Shown: positions 8,132 through 17,171 of the stretch, piece after piece
Layout of the letters: each line of letters starts with the position of its first letter
How positions within the stretch are numbered: position 1 is the first letter of the stretch
NCBI RefSeq assembly: GCF_014192575.1
Contig: NZ_JACHYC010000001.1
Span: 248,001 to 312,000, forward strand
Reading direction: 5' to 3'
From: Variovorax sp. Sphag1AA
GTDB taxonomy: Bacteria > Pseudomonadota > Gammaproteobacteria > Burkholderiales > Burkholderiaceae_C
Length of the DNA: 64,000 nucleotides
Position numbers and translations under genes: made by a program
The notes under the pieces: generated by a model
What the model was told of the DNA's origin: nothing
The model's database searches: none
What the model saw: the letters and a program-made list of their open reading frames with translations, nothing else

Positions 8132-11100
8132 ATGCCTTGTGCAGCATGCGGGTTCGAAGCCGACGCCACGTTCGCCTTCTGTCCGAAGTGCGGACAGCGT
8201 CTCGAGGTGGCGGCTCCCGAGCCCGAATCGGACCGCCGCCCGGTCACGGTCATGTTTGCCGATCTGTCGGGCTTCACCTCGCTGAGCGAATCGCTGGACC
8301 CCGAAGTCGTGCGAGCGCTGCAGACAGAGCTCTTCGCGGAGATGTCTTCGAGCATCCAGCGGCTCGACGGCTTCGTCGAGAAATATGTCGGCGATGCGGT
8401 GATGGCGGTGTTCGGCGCACCGGTCGCGCATGACGAAGACCCGGTGCGCGCGGTGAGTGCGGCACTGCTGATGCACGAGCGGATCGCCGCGCTGAGCGCA
8501 CGCTGGCAGGCGCGTATCGGCCGACCTTTGGCCTTGCACATCGGCATCAACACGGGGCCTGTGGTGGCTGGGCGCATCGGTTCCACTCCCACTGCCACCT
8601 ATGCCGTGACCGGCGACACCGTGAACGCGGCGGCTCGCCTTCAGTCTGCAGCGGGCGCGGGCGAGACGTTCGTAAGCCGCTCGACCTGGTTGCTCACGCA
8701 GCACGCCTTCGGCTTCGAGGAGATGCCGCCGCTGCCGCTCAAGGGCAAGAGCCAGCCGGTCATCGCATACCGCCTCGGTACGGCGCTCACGACACCGCTG
8801 GCCGCGCGCGGATTGCAGGCGCATGGCCTCGCGACACCGCTCGTCGGCCGGGACGCGGACCTCGACGCGCTGGTCTGTGCCTTCGAGGCGATGCGGGCCG
8901 GGCAGTGCCAGCTTGTCAGCGTCGTCGCCGAGGCGGGCACCGGCAAGAGCCGGCTCGTGGCGGAGTTCATGGCGCAACTGCGCGCCTACGGCAGGCTCGA
9001 TGGCGTAGCGGTGCGCAACGCCGCCTGCTCTTCGCTCGGCGAGCGGACCTACGGCGTGCCGGCAGCGCTGCTGCGCGATGCCTATGGCCTCTCGGAGCGG
9101 CAAGAGGTGGGCGAAGCACAGCGCAAGATCGCCGCCGCACTCGCGGACCTTGGCGTTGACGCGCAGTTGTGCGAACAGGTCGCGTCCTACCTCGGCTACG
9201 TGCTGGGCCTGGAAGGCGACGATTCGCGCACGCGCTATCTCGACCCGGAACAACTGAAGCGGCAGATCCTTTCCGCGGTGCTCTCGGTCATCCAGCGCCG
9301 ACTCCAGCGCGAGCCGGTGATGATGATCGTCGAAGACCTTCACTGGGCCGATGCAGCATCGCTCGACGTGCTGCGCTATCTGCTCGACCAGTTGGGCGGC
9401 AAGCCCTTCATGCTGCTGGTGACGCACCGGCCGGTGCCGGAAGTGGGCGTGCTGGCCGGCGGGGCCGCGGCCCATACGCGGATCGCGCTGGAGCCGCTTT
9501 CGCGCTCATGCAGCGCAACCTTGCTCGATGGCCTGTTCGGCAGTTCGCGCCGCACGCTGCCGGATGAACTGCGCATGCGCATCGTCGAGCACGCGGGCGG
9601 CAATCCGCTTTTCATCGAAGAGATGGTGCGCGCATTGATCGCCGACGGCGTGCTGCGCCAGCAGGCGGGCACCTGGATCTACAGCCAGGGCGCTTCGGCC
9701 GAGCACGTGCCGCTGACGATCCATGGCCTGCTGCTGGGCCGCATCGACCGCCTGGCGGTGCCTGTGCGTCAGACGCTGCGCGAAGCGGCCGTGATCGGCC
9801 CTGTCTTCACCGAGGCACTGCTTCGTGATGTCGCGACCGCCCGCGCACGGGCATTGACCGATGCGCTCGATTCGCTCGTTGAAGCCGGCCTGCTGTCATT
9901 GGCCGCGCCTTCGATCAGTGCGCCTGCCTTGCAGGACCGCCAATTCCGCTTCCGGCACGGCCTGTTCCAGGAGGTGGCCTACGAGACGCTGCTCATGAGC
10001 CGCCGCACCGAACTGCACACCCGCATCGGCGAAGGGCTGGAGCGCCTGTGCGGCGGCGCGCCCCGGAACCTGGAGGAACTGCAGGCGCTGGCGCATCACT
10101 TCCGCCTCGGCGCGGACAAGTCGCGTGCGGTGCACTATCTCGTCGCGGCGGGCGACTGGGCGCGCAACAGCTATGCGAACGCCGATGCCATCCGCCACTA
10201 CGAATTCGCGCTGGAGACGCTTGAACAGGCCGGTAGTGCGGATGCCGGACAACCTCTACAGATCCGCGAGCGCCTCGCCGATGTGCTTGCGCCAGCCGGA
10301 CGGATCGCGGATGCGACGGCGCATCTCGAAGCTGTGCGCGAGGGACATGCGCGCACCGGCGACCGCATTGCACAGGCACGCGTGCTGCGCAAGATCGCCG
10401 CCTTGCGCTGGGAAGTCGGCCTGCGCGACGAAGCTCGCCAATGCCTGGAGGCCGGGCTGGCACTCATGAACGAAGCGGCGCCGCACCCCGAGCTGGCGTG
10501 GCTCTTCCAGAAGCGGGGCGAGCTGGCGTTCCGCAGCGGCGACAGTCACGATGCGCTGGCGTGGACGCAGCGCGCACTCGCGCATGTCCGGGGCCTCGAC
10601 GCGTCGAGCGACGAGCCGGCGGGACTTCACGGGAGCCGCGCGGCAGTCGCGCTGGCGCTCAACTTCCAGGGCGTCGCGCTGGCGCGGCTGGACCGGCTCG
10701 ACGAGGCCGTCGAGCGGCTGGAGCAGAGCATCGACGTGGCGCGTGCCGCCGATCTGCCGCAGGTGGAATGCCGGGCGCTGTCGAACCTTGGCGTGCTCTA
10801 CAGCTCCAGCGATCCACAGCGCGCCATCGATGCCTGCGAGCGCGGCTTGCAGACCGCCCACCGCATCGGTGACCTGGGCCTGCAGTCGCGCTTGTCGGCC
10901 AACCTTGCGGTTGCCTACTGCACATTGACCAACCGCTGCGACGAGCGCGGCATGGTCGCGGCGCACGACGCGATCCGCATCGACCGGAGCACCGGGCAGC
11001 TCGATCACCTGGCGGTCTCGCTCGTCGTGCTGGCGCAGATCTACCAGTGCCATGGCGATCCGCTGCGCGCGCTGCGCTACTACAAGGAAGCGCTGGTGCT

Positions 11101-11278
11101 GGCCGAGAAGTCGGGCGAGCCGCAGCTGCTCTTTCCTTGCTACGACGGTCTCGCCACGCTGCACCTCGATCTGGACAAGGGAGAGGAGGCCGAGCGCTAC
11201 ATGGCGTTGGCCGGCGACATCTGCGAGCGCGCTGGGCTTGACCCAGATGCGCTGGTCGTCCTGCCGTTCCTGGCCTAG
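8132..11278 (+). CDS. Zinc-ribbon class III nucleotidyl cyclase fused to STAND-like ATPase and TPR repeats
   Basis: Protein of 1048 residues. Residues 3-20 are a CxxC...CxxC zinc ribbon (C3, C6, C17, C20). Residues about 36-210 are a class III cyclase domain. The catalytic set looks complete: metal Asp44 (FADLSGF), Asp88 (KYVGDAVM), base-binding Lys84, and the VTGDTVNAAARL motif with the specificity Asp, Asn and Arg. Around residues 265-274 is a Walker A (AEAGTGKS) and near 399 a Walker B (MMIVEDLHWAD). The C-terminal 450 residues are helical repeats of TPR type. It probably makes cAMP under control of the ATPase/TPR sensor, in the cytoplasm. It is a single gene, ending 4 nt before a convergent Bug receptor gene. 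Confidence 0.9.
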   Translation: MPCAACGFEADATFAFCPKCGQRLEVAAPEPESDRRPVTVMFADLSGFTSLSESLDPEVVRALQTELFAEMSSSIQRLDGFVEKYVGDAVMAVFGAPVAHDEDPVRAVSAALLMHERIAALSARWQARIGRPLALHIGINTGPVVAGRIGSTPTATYAVTGDTVNAAARLQSAAGAGETFVSRSTWLLTQHAFGFEEMPPLPLKGKSQPVIAYRLGTALTTPLAARGLQAHGLATPLVGRDADLDALVCAFEAMRAGQCQLVSVVAEAGTGKSRLVAEFMAQLRAYGRLDGVAVRNAACSSLGERTYGVPAALLRDAYGLSERQEVGEAQRKIAAALADLGVDAQLCEQVASYLGYVLGLEGDDSRTRYLDPEQLKRQILSAVLSVIQRRLQREPVMMIVEDLHWADAASLDVLRYLLDQLGGKPFMLLVTHRPVPEVGVLAGGAAAHTRIALEPLSRSCSATLLDGLFGSSRRTLPDELRMRIVEHAGGNPLFIEEMVRALIADGVLRQQAGTWIYSQGASAEHVPLTIHGLLLGRIDRLAVPVRQTLREAAVIGPVFTEALLRDVATARARALTDALDSLVEAGLLSLAAPSISAPALQDRQFRFRHGLFQEVAYETLLMSRRTELHTRIGEGLERLCGGAPRNLEELQALAHHFRLGADKSRAVHYLVAAGDWARNSYANADAIRHYEFALETLEQAGSADAGQPLQIRERLADVLAPAGRIADATAHLEAVREGHARTGDRIAQARVLRKIAALRWEVGLRDEARQCLEAGLALMNEAAPHPELAWLFQKRGELAFRSGDSHDALAWTQRALAHVRGLDASSDEPAGLHGSRAAVALALNFQGVALARLDRLDEAVERLEQSIDVARAADLPQVECRALSNLGVLYSSSDPQRAIDACERGLQTAHRIGDLGLQSRLSANLAVAYCTLTNRCDERGMVAAHDAIRIDRSTGQLDHLAVSLVVLAQIYQCHGDPLRALRYYKEALVLAEKSGEPQLLFPCYDGLATLHLDLDKGEEAERYMALAGDICERAGLDPDALVVLPFLA

Positions 11279-11282
11279 CGCC

Positions 11283-12293
11283 TCAGTCGGCCTCGATGCC
11301 GGTTGCCTTCACCACTTCGGCCCACTGTGCCGTCTGCGCCTTGACCGCGTCCGCGAACTGCTGCGGTGGCATGTAGTCGGCCACCGCGCCTTGCTCCAGC
11401 GCCTTCTGCTTGAACGCGGGCGAGGCAACCACCTTCGCGATCTCGGTGGTCAGTTTGTCGATGATCGGCTTCGGCGTCTTGGCCGGCGCGAAGACGCCGA
11501 ACCACGAAGTCGCATCCAGCTTCGGCAGGCCGGCCTCGGCGGTGGTCGGCACGTCAGGCAGGCTCGGCAGACGGGTCTTGCCGGTGGTCGCGAGCACGCG
11601 GAGCTTGCCCGACTGGATGTGCGGCACGAAGGGCGGCGCGGTGCCGAAGGTCAGGTCGACGGTGCCGCCGAGCAGGTCCTGCAGCGCGGGCCCGGTGCCT
11701 TTGTACGGCACGTGCGTGAGCTTGATGCCGGCCTGCTGTTCGAGCATCGCGCCGGTCGCATGCTGCAACGAGCCGTTGCCCGACGAGGCGTAGTTGAGCT
11801 TGCCCGGATGGGCCTTGGCGTAGGCGACGAGTTCGGCCATGTTCTTGATCGGCAGGTCGGCGCGGATCACCACGATCTGCGGCGCCGACAGCACATTCGC
11901 GACCGGCGTGAGGTCGCTCGCCTGCCATTGCATGGGCTGCTTTGTGACGAGCGGTGTAATGACGTGGTAGCCCGAGTACTGCATCAGCAGCGTATAGCCA
12001 TCGGGCTCGGCACGCTTGACCGCCATCGCCGCGATCGCGCCGTTGGCGCCGCCCTTGTTGTCGACGACGACGGTCTTGCCCAGCGCGGTGCCGAGGTCCA
12101 CGCCGAGCATGCGCGCCGCGATGTCGGTGGTGCCGCCTGCGGCGGTGGGCACCAGCAGCATGATCGGGTGGCTCGGGTAGCCGCTGGCTGCGTTCTGCGC
12201 GTGCAGCGGGCCTGCGAGCACGAGCGCCATCGCGCCGAGGGCGCCCGTCGTGATGGCGCGACGCGTGAAGCGTTGGGTGGTTGTCGAGGTCAT
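11283..12293 (-). CDS. Bug/TctC-family periplasmic substrate receptor
   Basis: Protein of 336 residues with an export signal (TRRAITTGALGAMALVLAGPLHAQ) and Bug features: YPSHPIMLLVPTAAGGTTDIAAR near the mature N-terminus, a central HVPYKGTGPALQDLLGG and LPDVPTTAEAGLP. Bug proteins bind organic acids in the periplasm, classically for TctAB-type carriers, but no tctA or tctB is in this window. The ATG at 12293 follows AAGGAG. It is the last gene of a CaiB transferase-HMG-CoA lyase-Bug unit, which suggests the ligand is a carboxylic acid that is then activated to a CoA ester. Confidence 0.92.
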   Translation of the reverse strand: MTSTTTQRFTRRAITTGALGAMALVLAGPLHAQNAASGYPSHPIMLLVPTAAGGTTDIAARMLGVDLGTALGKTVVVDNKGGANGAIAAMAVKRAEPDGYTLLMQYSGYHVITPLVTKQPMQWQASDLTPVANVLSAPQIVVIRADLPIKNMAELVAYAKAHPGKLNYASSGNGSLQHATGAMLEQQAGIKLTHVPYKGTGPALQDLLGGTVDLTFGTAPPFVPHIQSGKLRVLATTGKTRLPSLPDVPTTAEAGLPKLDATSWFGVFAPAKTPKPIIDKLTTEIAKVVASPAFKQKALEQGAVADYMPPQQFADAVKAQTAQWAEVVKATGIEAD

Positions 12294-12333
12294 GGGATGT
12301 CTCCTTGTTTCGTATGCGTGTAAAAAACGGGGT

Positions 12334-13311
12334 TCAGCGTGCGAGTGCGCGGTCTCGCCAGATCTGGAAATCCTTCGGCGGCTGATGCAGATCGAGGCGC
12401 TGACCGGCCTTGGCGATCTGACTTGGAATGTCGTGTCCGATCAGCGCGGGCAGGCGGTGCGCCGCGTCGAGCAGCGCTTTCAGGTCGCAGCCGGTGTCGA
12501 AGTCCATGAGTTCGAGCGCGTGCACGATTTCCTCGGTGCAGACGTTGCCGCTCGCGCCCGGCGCGTAGGGGCAGCCGCCGAGGCCACCCAGAGAAGCATC
12601 GAAGCGATCCGCGCCGGCTTCGATCGAAGCGAGCACGTTCGCGAGCCCCATGCCGCGCGTGTTGTGGAAGTGCAGGGTGGTTTCGAGCGACCCGAAGCGG
12701 CTTCGAAAGTCGCGCACCAGCGCAGACACCTGCGTCGGATAGGCCATGCCGGTGGTGTCGCACAGCGTGATGCCGCGCGCGCCGGCTTCGGCAAAGCGCG
12801 AGGCCCAGTCGAACACCACCTGCGGATCGACGTCGCCTTCCATGGGGCAGCCGAACACGCAGGACAGCGATACGTTCACAGGCACCTCGGCCTGCCGCGC
12901 AAGGGCCATGACTTGGCTGAGTGCGTTGAAGGACTGCAGGGGCGTCATGCGCAGGTTGGCGATGTTGTGCGTTTCGCTGCACGACATCACGAGGTTGAGT
13001 TCGTCTGCCTTTGCGTCGATCGCGCGCTCTGCGCCGCGAACGTTGGGGACGAGGCAGGTATAGACGATGCCGGGCTTGCGCTGGATCTCGCGCAGCACGA
13101 TCTCCGCATCGCGCAGCGCAGGGATGGCCTGCGGCGACACGAAAGCGGTCGCCTCGATCTTCGCGAGGCCTGCGTCCGAGAGCGCATCGATCAGTGCGAT
13201 CTTGTCGGCGGTCGCGACATAGGCGGCCTCGTTCTGCAGTCCGTCGCGCGGGCCGACTTCCTGCATGTGTATGCGGCGGCGCGCGCCGGTCCAGACATCT
13301 TGCGTGCTCAT
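12334..13311 (-). CDS. Hydroxymethylglutaryl-CoA lyase family protein
   Basis: Protein of 325 residues. It has the family markers EVGPRDGLQNE near residue 18, DTTGMAYPT in the middle, and the C-terminal GLGGCPYAPGASGNVCTE loop with the active-site cysteine. The reaction splits a 3-hydroxy-3-methylglutaryl-type CoA ester into acetyl-CoA and an acid; here the partner CoA-transferase suggests a related hydroxyacyl-CoA. Its start overlaps the CaiB stop by 4 nt (ATGA), so the genes are translationally coupled. Confidence 0.92.
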   Translation of the reverse strand: MSTQDVWTGARRRIHMQEVGPRDGLQNEAAYVATADKIALIDALSDAGLAKIEATAFVSPQAIPALRDAEIVLREIQRKPGIVYTCLVPNVRGAERAIDAKADELNLVMSCSETHNIANLRMTPLQSFNALSQVMALARQAEVPVNVSLSCVFGCPMEGDVDPQVVFDWASRFAEAGARGITLCDTTGMAYPTQVSALVRDFRSRFGSLETTLHFHNTRGMGLANVLASIEAGADRFDASLGGLGGCPYAPGASGNVCTEEIVHALELMDFDTGCDLKALLDAAHRLPALIGHDIPSQIAKAGQRLDLHQPPKDFQIWRDRALAR

Positions 13312-14564
13312 GCGACGGCTCCCTTCTCGCGCAGCGCCGCAATGTCGCCGGAGGCCAGTCCCAGTTCACCGAGAACGCTGTCGGTGTCGCCGCCCAGGTG
13401 CGGCGCTGCGCTGCGCACGGAGCCCGGCGTGAGCGACAGCTTGGGCACGATCCCCGGCACGTCGATCTCTCGGCCGTCGCGCGTGGTCTGGCGCAGGATC
13501 ATGTCGCGGGCGCGGTAGTGCGGGTCTTCGTGGATGTCCTTGGCGGTGTAGACGCGGCCGGCCGGAACGCGCGCTTCGCCGAGCGACGCGAGCACGTCGG
13601 AGATGGTGCGCGTCTGTGTCCAATCGCCGATCGCGGCATCGAGTTCGTCGACGCGTGCCGCGCGACCCGCATTGCTCTGCAGATCGGGCGCGCTGCCGAG
13701 TTCAGGGCGGCCGATCACGTCCATCAGGCGGCGGAAGATGCTGTCGCCGTTGCCCGCGATCAGCACGTAGCCGTCGGCACAGCGGTAGGCGTTCGAAGGC
13801 GCGATGCCGGGCAGGGCGCTGCCGGCCGCCTCGCGCACCGCGCCGAACGCGCTGTATTCGGGGATGAGGCTTTCCATCACGTTGAACACCGCCTCGTGCA
13901 GTGCGACGTCGATGACTTGCCCTGGCCCACCGTGCATCGCGCGGTGATAGAGCGCCATCAGCACGCCGATCGTGCCGTGCAGCGCGGCCAGCGTGTCGCC
14001 AATGGAAATGCCGGTGCGTACCGGCACGCGGCCGGGTTCGCCGGTCAGGTGGCGCAGGCCGCCCATCGCCTCGCCGATCGCACCGAAGCCGGGCAGGTCG
14101 CGATAGGGGCCGGTCTGGCCGTAGCCCGAGATGCGCAGCATCACCAGGCGCGGGTTGAGCGCATGCAGCGTTTCCCAGCCCAGGCCCCAGCCTTCGAGCG
14201 TTCCGGGGCGGAAGTTCTCGATCAGCACATCGGCCTCGGCGATCAGCCGGCGCGCAATGTCCTGGCCTTCGGCGGCGCGGAGGTCGAGCGCGATCGAGCG
14301 CTTGTTGCGAGACTGCACCTGCCACCAGACGGAGGTGCCGTCCTGCAGCATCCGCCAGTTGCGAAGCGGATCGCCGCCGCTCGCACCGGGGCGGGCCGGA
14401 TCGGCAGGCGGTTCGATCTTGATGACGTCCGCGCCGAACTCGCCGAGCGTCTTGCCGCAGAACGGGCCGGCGATGAGCTGGCCCATTTCGATCACGCGCA
14501 GTCCGCTGAGCGCGCCCTGGATCGTCGCGGTGCCGGGTTGGGTGTGTGGTGCTTGCATGTGCAT
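13308..14564 (-). CDS. CaiB/BaiF family III CoA-transferase
   Basis: Protein of 418 residues. Family hallmarks are LRVIEMGQLIAGPFCGKTLG near the start, the CoA-binding GADVIKIE, NKRSIALDL, DVLIENFRPG, and GPYRDLPGFGAIGEAMGG, whose Asp is the expected catalytic carboxylate. It would transfer CoA onto a dicarboxylic or hydroxy acid, feeding the lyase encoded directly downstream. The start at 14564 gives MHMQAPHT; a second ATG two codons later is possible. In other Burkholderiales a LysR gene usually sits divergently next to such a unit; here the LysR gene is 1.35 kb away because a JmjC-like gene lies between. Confidence 0.92.
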   Translation of the reverse strand: MHMQAPHTQPGTATIQGALSGLRVIEMGQLIAGPFCGKTLGEFGADVIKIEPPADPARPGASGGDPLRNWRMLQDGTSVWWQVQSRNKRSIALDLRAAEGQDIARRLIAEADVLIENFRPGTLEGWGLGWETLHALNPRLVMLRISGYGQTGPYRDLPGFGAIGEAMGGLRHLTGEPGRVPVRTGISIGDTLAALHGTIGVLMALYHRAMHGGPGQVIDVALHEAVFNVMESLIPEYSAFGAVREAAGSALPGIAPSNAYRCADGYVLIAGNGDSIFRRLMDVIGRPELGSAPDLQSNAGRAARVDELDAAIGDWTQTRTISDVLASLGEARVPAGRVYTAKDIHEDPHYRARDMILRQTTRDGREIDVPGIVPKLSLTPGSVRSAAPHLGGDTDSVLGELGLASGDIAALREKGAVA

Positions 14565-14607
14565 CGTCCGTGAGGGTGCACGGATGATGCGGAGGGGCGC
14601 CTGGGCT

Positions 14608-14653
14608 GCAAAGCGTTCATTGGCGAGGCTGCCATCGCGAAACGCGATGGCAG
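14608..14653. repeat. Palindrome-bearing direct repeat, left copy
   Basis: Contains a stem-loop CCATCGCGAAACGCGATGG (14632-14650) with 10-bp arms counting flanking bases. The preceding bases share GCAAAGCG and TTGG with a second copy at 15842-15889, in the same orientation. The two copies enclose the frameshifted JmjC-like gene. No T-run follows the hairpin on either strand, so a simple terminator role is not supported. Confidence 0.6.
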
Positions 14654-14689
14654 GCTGCGGGGCCGAAGCCCCGGGTGCCCGGTCGGGCG

Positions 14690-15699
14690 CTAGCGTCCTG
14701 CTTCAGCGTCCGATTTCAGGCCTTTGAATGGTGCGAGCTCCCGTGCCCTTTGCTTCAAGGCCTTCGCAAGCCGGAATGGCGCACCGAGCCGCTCCACGCC
14801 TGAGTACATGGACTCGTCCCATGTCCGCGGATTTCGTTTGGACAGCCCACGCATGAACCTGACCTTGGCGGTGTCCCAGAAGACGGATTCACCGATCGGG
14901 CGCGGCTTCAACCCGAGTTTGCGCAGGCAGTAGTTGGCCTGATGGACGCGTGCGCGATCTTCCATGTCCGACATCGTGTAGTTGATCGACATGCTGACCG
15001 ACACCGCGTCGCCGTTCTGAATCTTGTGCGCGGCCAGCGGCGGATGATGAAGCGCCATGCCGGGCGTCAGGGCGAAATCCGTTCCCTTGCTGGCCAGGTC
15101 GTCGCGATAGCGGCCCGCCAGGGGGTTGTGGCGGTAGAAGTCCTCGATCTCCTCGATCGTCAGCGTCTGCAGCCCTGGCGGATAGAGCCGTACATTCTTT
15201 TCGCCTTCGATCTGCATGAGAAGTTGGTTTCATGATCGAAGTGATACGGCACGCTGAGCGCTGGCGCGTTCATGAAGATCGACATGCTGCCCCAGGTCAT
15301 CTGCGAGCGGATCGGCTGGCCGATGAGTCGCTCGATATCCGCGAAGAGCTGGTCGAGCAATTGCCCGTATTGCGGCACCACCTTGTCGATGTGATGCAGC
15401 GCCAGCCACCGGCCGTTGTTGCCGATGTTGAGGATGCTCTCGCGCAGGATGCGTTTCAGCTCGGGCTTCGGAAGCGATCTTTCGCTGAACGCAAAATAGC
15501 GCTGGTAGTCGGGATAGTCGAACACATGTTCCGAAAGATCGGCCAGATGCTCGATCCTGAAGAGCGGGTGACCCTGCAGGTTGTGCCTGAAAGCGAAGGC
15601 GCTCTCGTTCAGCTTCTTCCAAGGCTCTCGGTCGTTCTGATCGATGAGATTGGGCGGCGCGCTCGGGCGAGCTCCCAAGGACACAGGGGATTGAAGCAT
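14690..15699 (-). pseudogene. JmjC/cupin-like oxygenase gene with a one-base frameshift
   Basis: Two overlapping frames together match the intact paralogue at 33970-34932. The first frame (ATG 15699) gives PYHFDHETNF and then leaves the family sequence; the second resumes MQIEGEKNVRLYPPG, equivalent to LLQVRGDKEVLLWDP in the paralogue. Restoring one C near 15224 (TTCTC to TTCCTC) would join NF to LMQIEGEK and give a 336-residue protein. The metal motif HFD and a distal HHPP..H would then be intact. In the family, Fe(II)/2-oxoglutarate oxygenases hydroxylate proteins or small molecules; no substrate is known here. It may be a real pseudogene or a sequencing error. It lies between the CaiB unit and its likely LysR regulator and is enclosed by a direct repeat. 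Confidence 0.8.
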
Positions 15700-15841
15700 G
15701 ACACTCCTCTTCCTTCTTGCAACCTTTCGGCTGCAGCTGTTGTTATGTCAAGTGATCAGAGAGTAATACCAAGGTTTGCAGTATTACCTATGGATTCCCC
15801 TGAGAGATGACAAATTGGTGAAATGCCACTTCGCCCGTGCC

Positions 15842-15889
15842 GCAAAGCGCCCTTGGACCCGCCGCCATCGCGAAATGCGATGGCGGCGG
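15842..15889. repeat. Palindrome-bearing direct repeat, right copy
   Basis: Second copy of the repeat at 14608-14653. The hairpin here has 13-bp arms (15859-15871 with 15877-15889) around a GAAAT loop; its core differs from the left copy at one position. It ends 23 nt before the LysR start codon, so it would lie in the 5' leader of that gene. Confidence 0.6.
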
Positions 15890-15912
15890 CGGGCAGGTGT
15901 GTAATGCGGTGC

Positions 15913-16836
15913 ATGAAGCTCGACCCCGTCTCGTTGCGTCTTTTCGTTGCCGTCATGGAAGAGGGCAGCATCGCGGCAGCCGCGAACCGCGAACACATCG
16001 CGCCGGCCGCGGCCAGCAAACGGATGAGCGAGCTTGAGAGCGCGTTGGCAACGAGGCTTTTCGAGCGCAGCAACCGCGGTACGCGATCCACGCCCGCTGC
16101 GCACGCACTGCTCGGGCTTGCGCGCAACGTGCTCAATGGGCTCGACGACATCGCCGAGCAGATGGCCGGCTTCGGCACCGGGCTGCGCGGGCATGTACGC
16201 GTGTTCGCGAACATCTCGGCAATCACGCAGTTCCTGCCCGACGACCTGCGCAGCTTCATGGCAGCGGCCCCGATGGTGCAGGTCCATCTGCAGGAACGCA
16301 TCAGCACCGCCATTGCACGCGCCGTGGCCGACAGCACCGCGGACATCGGCATCCTCAACGCCGGCGATTACGGCGATTCGCTGACCTTCCTGCCTTACTG
16401 CGCCGACGAACTGGTGCTGCTGGTGCCGCGCGGCCATGCACTGGCGCGCCGGCGGAGGGTGCGGTTTCGCGAGGCGCTCGCGTACGAATTCGTCGGCGCG
16501 CATCCGGGCAGTGCGGTCAACGCGATGCTGCACCGGGCTGCGAACGAGGCCGGTCTGCCACTTCGGCTCCGCATCCAGGTCAGCGCCTACGACGCCATGG
16601 CGGTGATGGTCGCCGCGGGCCTGGGCGTGGGCGTGCTGCCCCGACTGAGCGCGAGGCTCTATGTGTCATCGCTGGGGATCCGGACCGTGTCGCTCGATGA
16701 ACCCTGGGCGCACCGTCAGTTGGTGCTGGCCGTGCGCTCGATCGAAGCGTTGTCGCCGGCCGCACGCATGTTGGCGGACCATCTTGGCGATGCGTCGCGG
16801 AGGGGAGTGGAGGAGCCGCCGGATGGGGCGCCGTGA
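15913..16836 (+). CDS. LysR-family transcriptional regulator
   Basis: Protein of 307 residues from ATG 15913. Residues 4-63 form the winged helix-turn-helix (SLRLFVAVMEEGSIAAAA, then AAASKRMSELESALATRLFER). The rest is the periplasmic-binding-protein-like effector domain. The likely target is the divergent CaiB-lyase-Bug unit, from which it is now separated by the JmjC-like gene. Its stop codon lies only 2 nt from the left attachment repeat of the integrated element, so insertion just missed the gene. Alternative in-frame ATG at 15904. Confidence 0.9.
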   Translation: MKLDPVSLRLFVAVMEEGSIAAAANREHIAPAAASKRMSELESALATRLFERSNRGTRSTPAAHALLGLARNVLNGLDDIAEQMAGFGTGLRGHVRVFANISAITQFLPDDLRSFMAAAPMVQVHLQERISTAIARAVADSTADIGILNAGDYGDSLTFLPYCADELVLLVPRGHALARRRRVRFREALAYEFVGAHPGSAVNAMLHRAANEAGLPLRLRIQVSAYDAMAVMVAAGLGVGVLPRLSARLYVSSLGIRTVSLDEPWAHRQLVLAVRSIEALSPAARMLADHLGDASRRGVEEPPDGAP

Positions 16837-16838
16837 TG

Positions 16839-16861
16839 TGGAGCGGGCGAAGGGAATCGAA
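16839..16861. repeat. Left attachment site (attL core)
   Basis: Copy of the 23-bp core beginning TGGAGCGGGCGAAGGG and ending ATCGAA; identical to 28044-28066. It represents the original tRNA 3' end left behind after integration. Bases on either side of the two copies differ, which defines the limits. Confidence 0.9.
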
Positions 16862-16912
16862 AGATGAGCTACAGCGCGCGCCACTCCTGTAACCTTTGAT
16901 TCGAGCAGCGAT

Positions 16913-16939
16913 TTACGCCCCCACCAACGCCCCCAAAAA
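16913..16939. repeat. Left arm-type integrase sites
   Basis: Two adjacent copies of an ACGCCCCCA motif (TTACGCCCCCA at 16913-16923 and AACGCCCCCAAAAA at 16926-16939). The same motif recurs at the right end of the element, which is the pattern expected of arm-type binding sites for the tyrosine integrase. Confidence 0.6.
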
Positions 16940-16982
16940 GCCTTTCTCGGCCCCAAAAAACATGGGGCGAGGTCGTCTCATC

Positions 16983-17171
16983 TTAGCGACGCCGGGGATC
17001 GGGGTCGGTGCGACTGGCGCGGGCCTTCGTCAGCTCGGCATCGCGCTCGCGCTGCCGGCGTAGAACCTCGACGGCAAAGCTGCGAGCGCCGGCAAGGTCG
17101 TTCGATTTCACCAGCCGGGCGAGCGCGAGGCTTTCGCGCACCGAGCTGGGAGGTCTGCCGCGCATGCTCAT
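16983..17171 (-). CDS. Small unknown element protein (62 aa)
   Basis: Very basic 62-residue protein (RGRPPSSVRESLALARLV, then VLRRQRERDAELTKAR). Its start overlaps the previous stop by 4 nt (ATGA), continuing a chain of such overlaps from the capsid gene, which is the main support for it being real. I do not recognise it. It is the last gene before the left end. Confidence 0.5.
   Translation of the reverse strand: MSMRGRPPSSVRESLALARLVKSNDLAGARSFAVEVLRRQRERDAELTKARASRTDPDPRRR

Noticed and set aside
7854..8147. Possible 97-codon gene between rnk and the cyclase gene
   Set aside because: It overlaps the starts of both neighbours, lacks a ribosome site and reads as low-complexity Arg/Ala sequence.
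14690..15217. Second part of the JmjC-like gene as an independent gene
   Set aside because: Its first residues match the middle of the paralogue at 33970-34932, and it lacks a ribosome site, so it is the downstream half of a frameshifted gene.
16946..16970. Hairpin near the left end of the element as terminator for its last operon
   Set aside because: The stem is 5 bp or needs a bulge, the T-run is in the loop rather than after it.
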